DNA of 8,853 bases. Source: Clostridia bacterium (GTDB lineage: Bacteria > Bacillota_A > Clostridia > Oscillospirales > CAG-272). Every line of letters starts with the position of its first letter. Position 1 is the stretch's first letter. Position numbers and translations under genes: made by a program. The notes under the pieces are model-generated. The model was not told where the DNA came from, searched no databases, and saw nothing but the letters and a program-made list of their open reading frames with translations. The stretch spans positions 1 to 8,853 of the forward strand of contig JAFXNX010000334.1 in assembly GCA_017529175.1 (NCBI GenBank), in the 5' to 3' direction. Positions 7,863 through 8,853 of this stretch are shown here, in pieces.

Positions 7863-8378
7863 TTATTTTTTTACCGGTACGATATTCAAAGATATCTGAC
7901 GACCTTCAAGAGTCGGTTTCTTGTCTACCGTGCCGTATTCGGCGCAGGCTTCGATAAATCTTTCGATGACCTCGTGTCCTCTGTCCTGATGCGCCATTTC
8001 ACGCCCTTTGAAGCGAAGCGACACCCTGACCTTGTTTCCTTCGGAGAGAAACTTGATCGCGCGGTTCACTTTCGTATTGAAATCGTGCTGTTCGATCCTG
8101 CACGAAAGCTGAACTTCTTTTACCTCTATCGTCTGCTGTTTCTTCTTGTTCTCTTTTTCCTTCTTGTCGCGCTCGTAACAATACTTGCCGTAGTCCATGA
8201 CACGGCATACGGGAGGAGTCGCCTGCGGCGCAATGAGCGCAATATCGTACCCTTTGTCATAAGCGTACTGCTTTGCTTTCTCAAACTCCATAATACCCAT
8301 GGGATTGTTGTCTTCGTCGAAAACACGAACTTCGGTTTCCTTAATATCGTCGTTGATAAGAAGATTTTTAGTGCTGAT
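7863..8378 (-). CDS. infC: Translation initiation factor IF-3, AUC start codon
   Basis: Binds the 30S subunit, keeps it apart from 50S and checks start-codon pairing. From the AUC at 8376-8378 the product is 171 residues, the normal size. It begins (M)STKNLLINDDIKETEVRV, then shows the N-domain with ALIAPQATPPVCRVMDYGKY, a lysine-rich linker helix (ERDKKEKENKKK) and the C-domain with KEVQLSCRIEQHDF and KVRVSLRFKGREMAH. The start is chosen because GGAGG (8385-8389) lies 6 nt upstream of the AUC and no in-frame ATG is nearby. The longer open frame would need a TTG (8429) inside the leader terminator stem. Non-AUG infC starts (AUU in E. coli and Geobacillus stearothermophilus) let IF-3 limit its own translation. 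The first gene of infC-rpmI-rplT. Confidence 0.95.
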   Translation of the reverse strand: MSTKNLLINDDIKETEVRVFDEDNNPMGIMEFEKAKQYAYDKGYDIALIAPQATPPVCRVMDYGKYCYERDKKEKENKKKQQTIEVKEVQLSCRIEQHDFNTKVNRAIKFLSEGNKVRVSLRFKGREMAHQDRGHEVIERFIEACAEYGTVDKKPTLEGRQISLNIVPVKK

Positions 8379-8384
8379 GGCGCA

Positions 8385-8389
8385 CCTCC
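8385..8389 (-). promoter_or_regulatory. Shine-Dalgarno site that fixes the infC start
   Basis: GGAGG on the minus strand, right after the T-tract of the leader terminator and 6 nt before the AUC codon at 8376-8378. No ATG, GTG or TTG stands at a usable distance in the infC frame, so this site decides the non-AUG start. The site is left unpaired in both leader folds I can draw. Confidence 0.85.
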
Positions 8390-8390
8390 G

Positions 8391-8429
8391 AAAAAAATAA
8401 AAATTGTGCGAAACATAATATCCGCACAA
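8391..8429 (-). terminator. Attenuator (leader terminator) upstream of infC
   Basis: Minus strand: TTGTGCG (8423-8429), a 12-nt loop, CGCACAA (8404-8410), then TTTTTATTTTTTT (8391-8403). The 7-bp stem followed by a T-rich tract has the form of an intrinsic terminator, yet it sits before the first gene, inside the leader and directly ahead of the Shine-Dalgarno. The GCG of its 5' arm is also needed for the competing pairing of 8419-8425 with 8482-8488, so the two folds exclude each other. This is the arrangement of a transcription attenuator. Confidence 0.82.
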
Positions 8430-8507
8430 ACAAACTCTTAACGTTTATTATTGACCCGGTGGTCCGTGACGTCGGGTGAGAGCGGATACTCTGCTTCTTT
8501 TTGCTCT
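8391..8507 (-). ncRNA. Structured infC leader, L20-type attenuation element
   Basis: Leader of about 125 nt between the promoter and infC. Seen pairings (minus strand): AGAGC (8503-8507) with GCTCT (8479-8483); TATCCGC (8482-8488) with GCGGATA (8419-8425); ACCCG (8473-8477) with CGGGT (8454-8458), closing a hairpin that holds a small GTC-ACG-GAC stem; and the terminator at 8391-8429. The long-range TATCCGC pairing acts as anti-terminator. In Bacillus subtilis this operon is controlled by L20, which binds such a leader and favours premature termination (Rfam family L20_leader). I assign this leader to the same class from context, structure logic and the ACCGGGTCAATAA segment, without a covariance search. 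Confidence 0.75.
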
Positions 8508-8510
8508 GTT

Positions 8511-8539
8511 AGTATAGCACTCATTTCGTCCCTTGTCAA
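8511..8539 (-). promoter_or_regulatory. Sigma-A-type promoter of infC-rpmI-rplT
   Basis: Minus-strand -35 TTGACA (8534-8539) and -10 TATACT (8511-8516), spacer 17 bp. An upstream TGC gives an extended -10 (TGCTATACT). Transcription should begin near 8504, giving a leader of about 125 nt before the infC AUC. The strength fits a ribosomal-protein operon. Confidence 0.85.
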
Positions 8540-8550
8540 GCACTTTTTCA

Positions 8551-8566
8551 TATTTTCCGAAAAATA
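8551..8566. repeat. Inverted repeat between the two divergent promoters
   Basis: TATTTTCCGAAAAATA reads almost the same on both strands: 14 of 16 positions are symmetric about the central CG. It occupies the space between the -35 box of infC (8534-8539) and that of the fucosidase gene (8567-8572). It may be an operator for a regulator of either promoter, or only AT-rich UP-element-like DNA. Confidence 0.35.
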
Positions 8567-8595
8567 TTGACAACTTGACGCCCCCCTTGTATAAT
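8567..8595 (+). promoter_or_regulatory. Consensus sigma-A promoter of the fucosidase gene
   Basis: Perfect -35 TTGACA (8567-8572) and perfect -10 TATAAT (8590-8595) with an ideal 17-bp spacer that includes a run of six C (8581-8586). The start should lie near 8602, giving a 5' leader of about 40 nt. An intrinsically very strong promoter on a sugar-use gene suggests repression by a DNA-binding regulator. Confidence 0.85.
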
Positions 8596-8609
8596 TGAAT
8601 CCGAAATCA
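8595..8609 (+). promoter_or_regulatory. cre-like / LacI-family operator candidate
   Basis: TTGAATCCGAAATCA matches the Gram-positive catabolite-response consensus WTGNAANCGNWNNCA at every fixed position but one (T at the sixth position, where A is expected). It begins at the last base of the -10 box and covers the expected start site, where a bound CcpA or other LacI-family repressor would block transcription. Single-site matches of this quality can arise by chance. Confidence 0.4.
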
Positions 8610-8641
8610 CGAAATATTACATATTAATATAGGAGCTTAAA

Positions 8642-8853
8642 ATGAGCGATTTTGCCGATTTTATAAAAGCCGCGGGAAACGTGCGTCCCTCGCGCCGACA
8701 GCTCGACTGGTTCGACCTTAACTATTACGCTTTCGTTCACTTCAGTCCGAACACATTCACAGGACTTGAATGGGGACTCGGAAACGAGGATCCGTCCGTA
8801 TTCGCCCCCTCCTCTCTCGACTGCGATCAGTGGGTCGACGCAATTAAGAGCGC
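8642..8853 (+). CDS. Alpha-L-fucosidase (GH29), N-terminal part
   Basis: Retaining glycoside hydrolase that releases L-fucose from fucosylated glycans. Only 70 codons lie in the window. They show the conserved start of GH29 catalytic domains: RQLDWFDLNYYAFVHFSPNTF (residues 19-39; given here as the family landmark), EWGLGNEDPSVFAP (43-56) and LDCDQWVDAIKS. The usual HFG motif reads HFS here. The nucleophile and acid/base residues are further downstream and unseen. There is no signal peptide, so the enzyme is probably cytosolic and acts on imported short oligosaccharides. The ATG at 8642 has Shine-Dalgarno AGGAG (8631-8635) at 6 nt. It is divergent from infC with its own strong promoter, and suggests a gut or animal-glycan niche. 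Confidence 0.88.
   Translation, partial: MSDFADFIKAAGNVRPSRRQLDWFDLNYYAFVHFSPNTFTGLEWGLGNEDPSVFAPSSLDCDQWVDAIKS

Noticed and set aside
8126..8416. 96-codon minus-strand frame starting in the infC leader
   Set aside because: Overlaps infC out of frame, passes through the terminator T-tract, and has no own ribosome site.
8379..8429. Upstream extension of infC to the TTG at 8429
   Set aside because: It would put codons through the attenuator stem, T-tract and Shine-Dalgarno, and adds 17 residues not typical of IF-3.
1..8853. Search for CRISPR arrays, tRNA genes, insertion sequences, phage or defence genes
   Set aside because: No regularly spaced repeats, tRNA-like folds, transposase motifs or terminal inverted repeats were seen; the content is core metabolism and information processing.

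Overview
The window is a stretch of bacterial core chromosome. Its dense, same-strand housekeeping genes, strong Shine-Dalgarno sites, intermediate GC and gene order point to the Clostridia (Bacillota), probably an Oscillospirales-type gut anaerobe. That placement is inferred from gene order and family resemblance; no 16S or other taxonomic marker is present. I see no mobile element, CRISPR array, tRNA or rRNA.

Layout. Nearly everything reads on the minus strand, so biological order runs from high to low coordinates. (1) 7201-8539 is the translation operon infC-rpmI-rplT. It has a strong promoter (8511-8539), a structured leader with a terminator hairpin that matches an L20-type attenuator (8391-8507), and an AUC start codon on infC. 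An intrinsic terminator (7163-7187) closes it. (2) 1-7140 is a compact run of six genes: a SpoU/TrmH-family rRNA methyltransferase, dprA, topA, trmFO, plsX and the 5' end of rnc. Every junction is a short overlap or a gap of 22 nt or less. (3) 8567-8853 is a divergent plus-strand gene for a GH29 alpha-L-fucosidase, cut by the window edge. It has a perfect-consensus promoter and a cre-like site over the predicted transcription start.

Functionally, the first operon supplies initiation factor 3 and two large-subunit proteins (L35, L20) under likely L20 feedback. The second combines rRNA and tRNA modification (SpoU methyltransferase, TrmFO), DNA handling (DprA, TopA), the first step of phospholipid synthesis (PlsX) and dsRNA processing (RNase III). 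The fucosidase is an accessory sugar-foraging gene pointing the other way; the 263-bp gap between infC and the fucosidase gene is the only sizeable non-coding region and carries most of the regulatory signal.

I found no convincing undescribed system. The most rewarding parts are the infC leader/attenuator with its non-AUG start, the back-to-back promoter region, an unusually long linker in DprA, and the terminator placed just before the methyltransferase gene.
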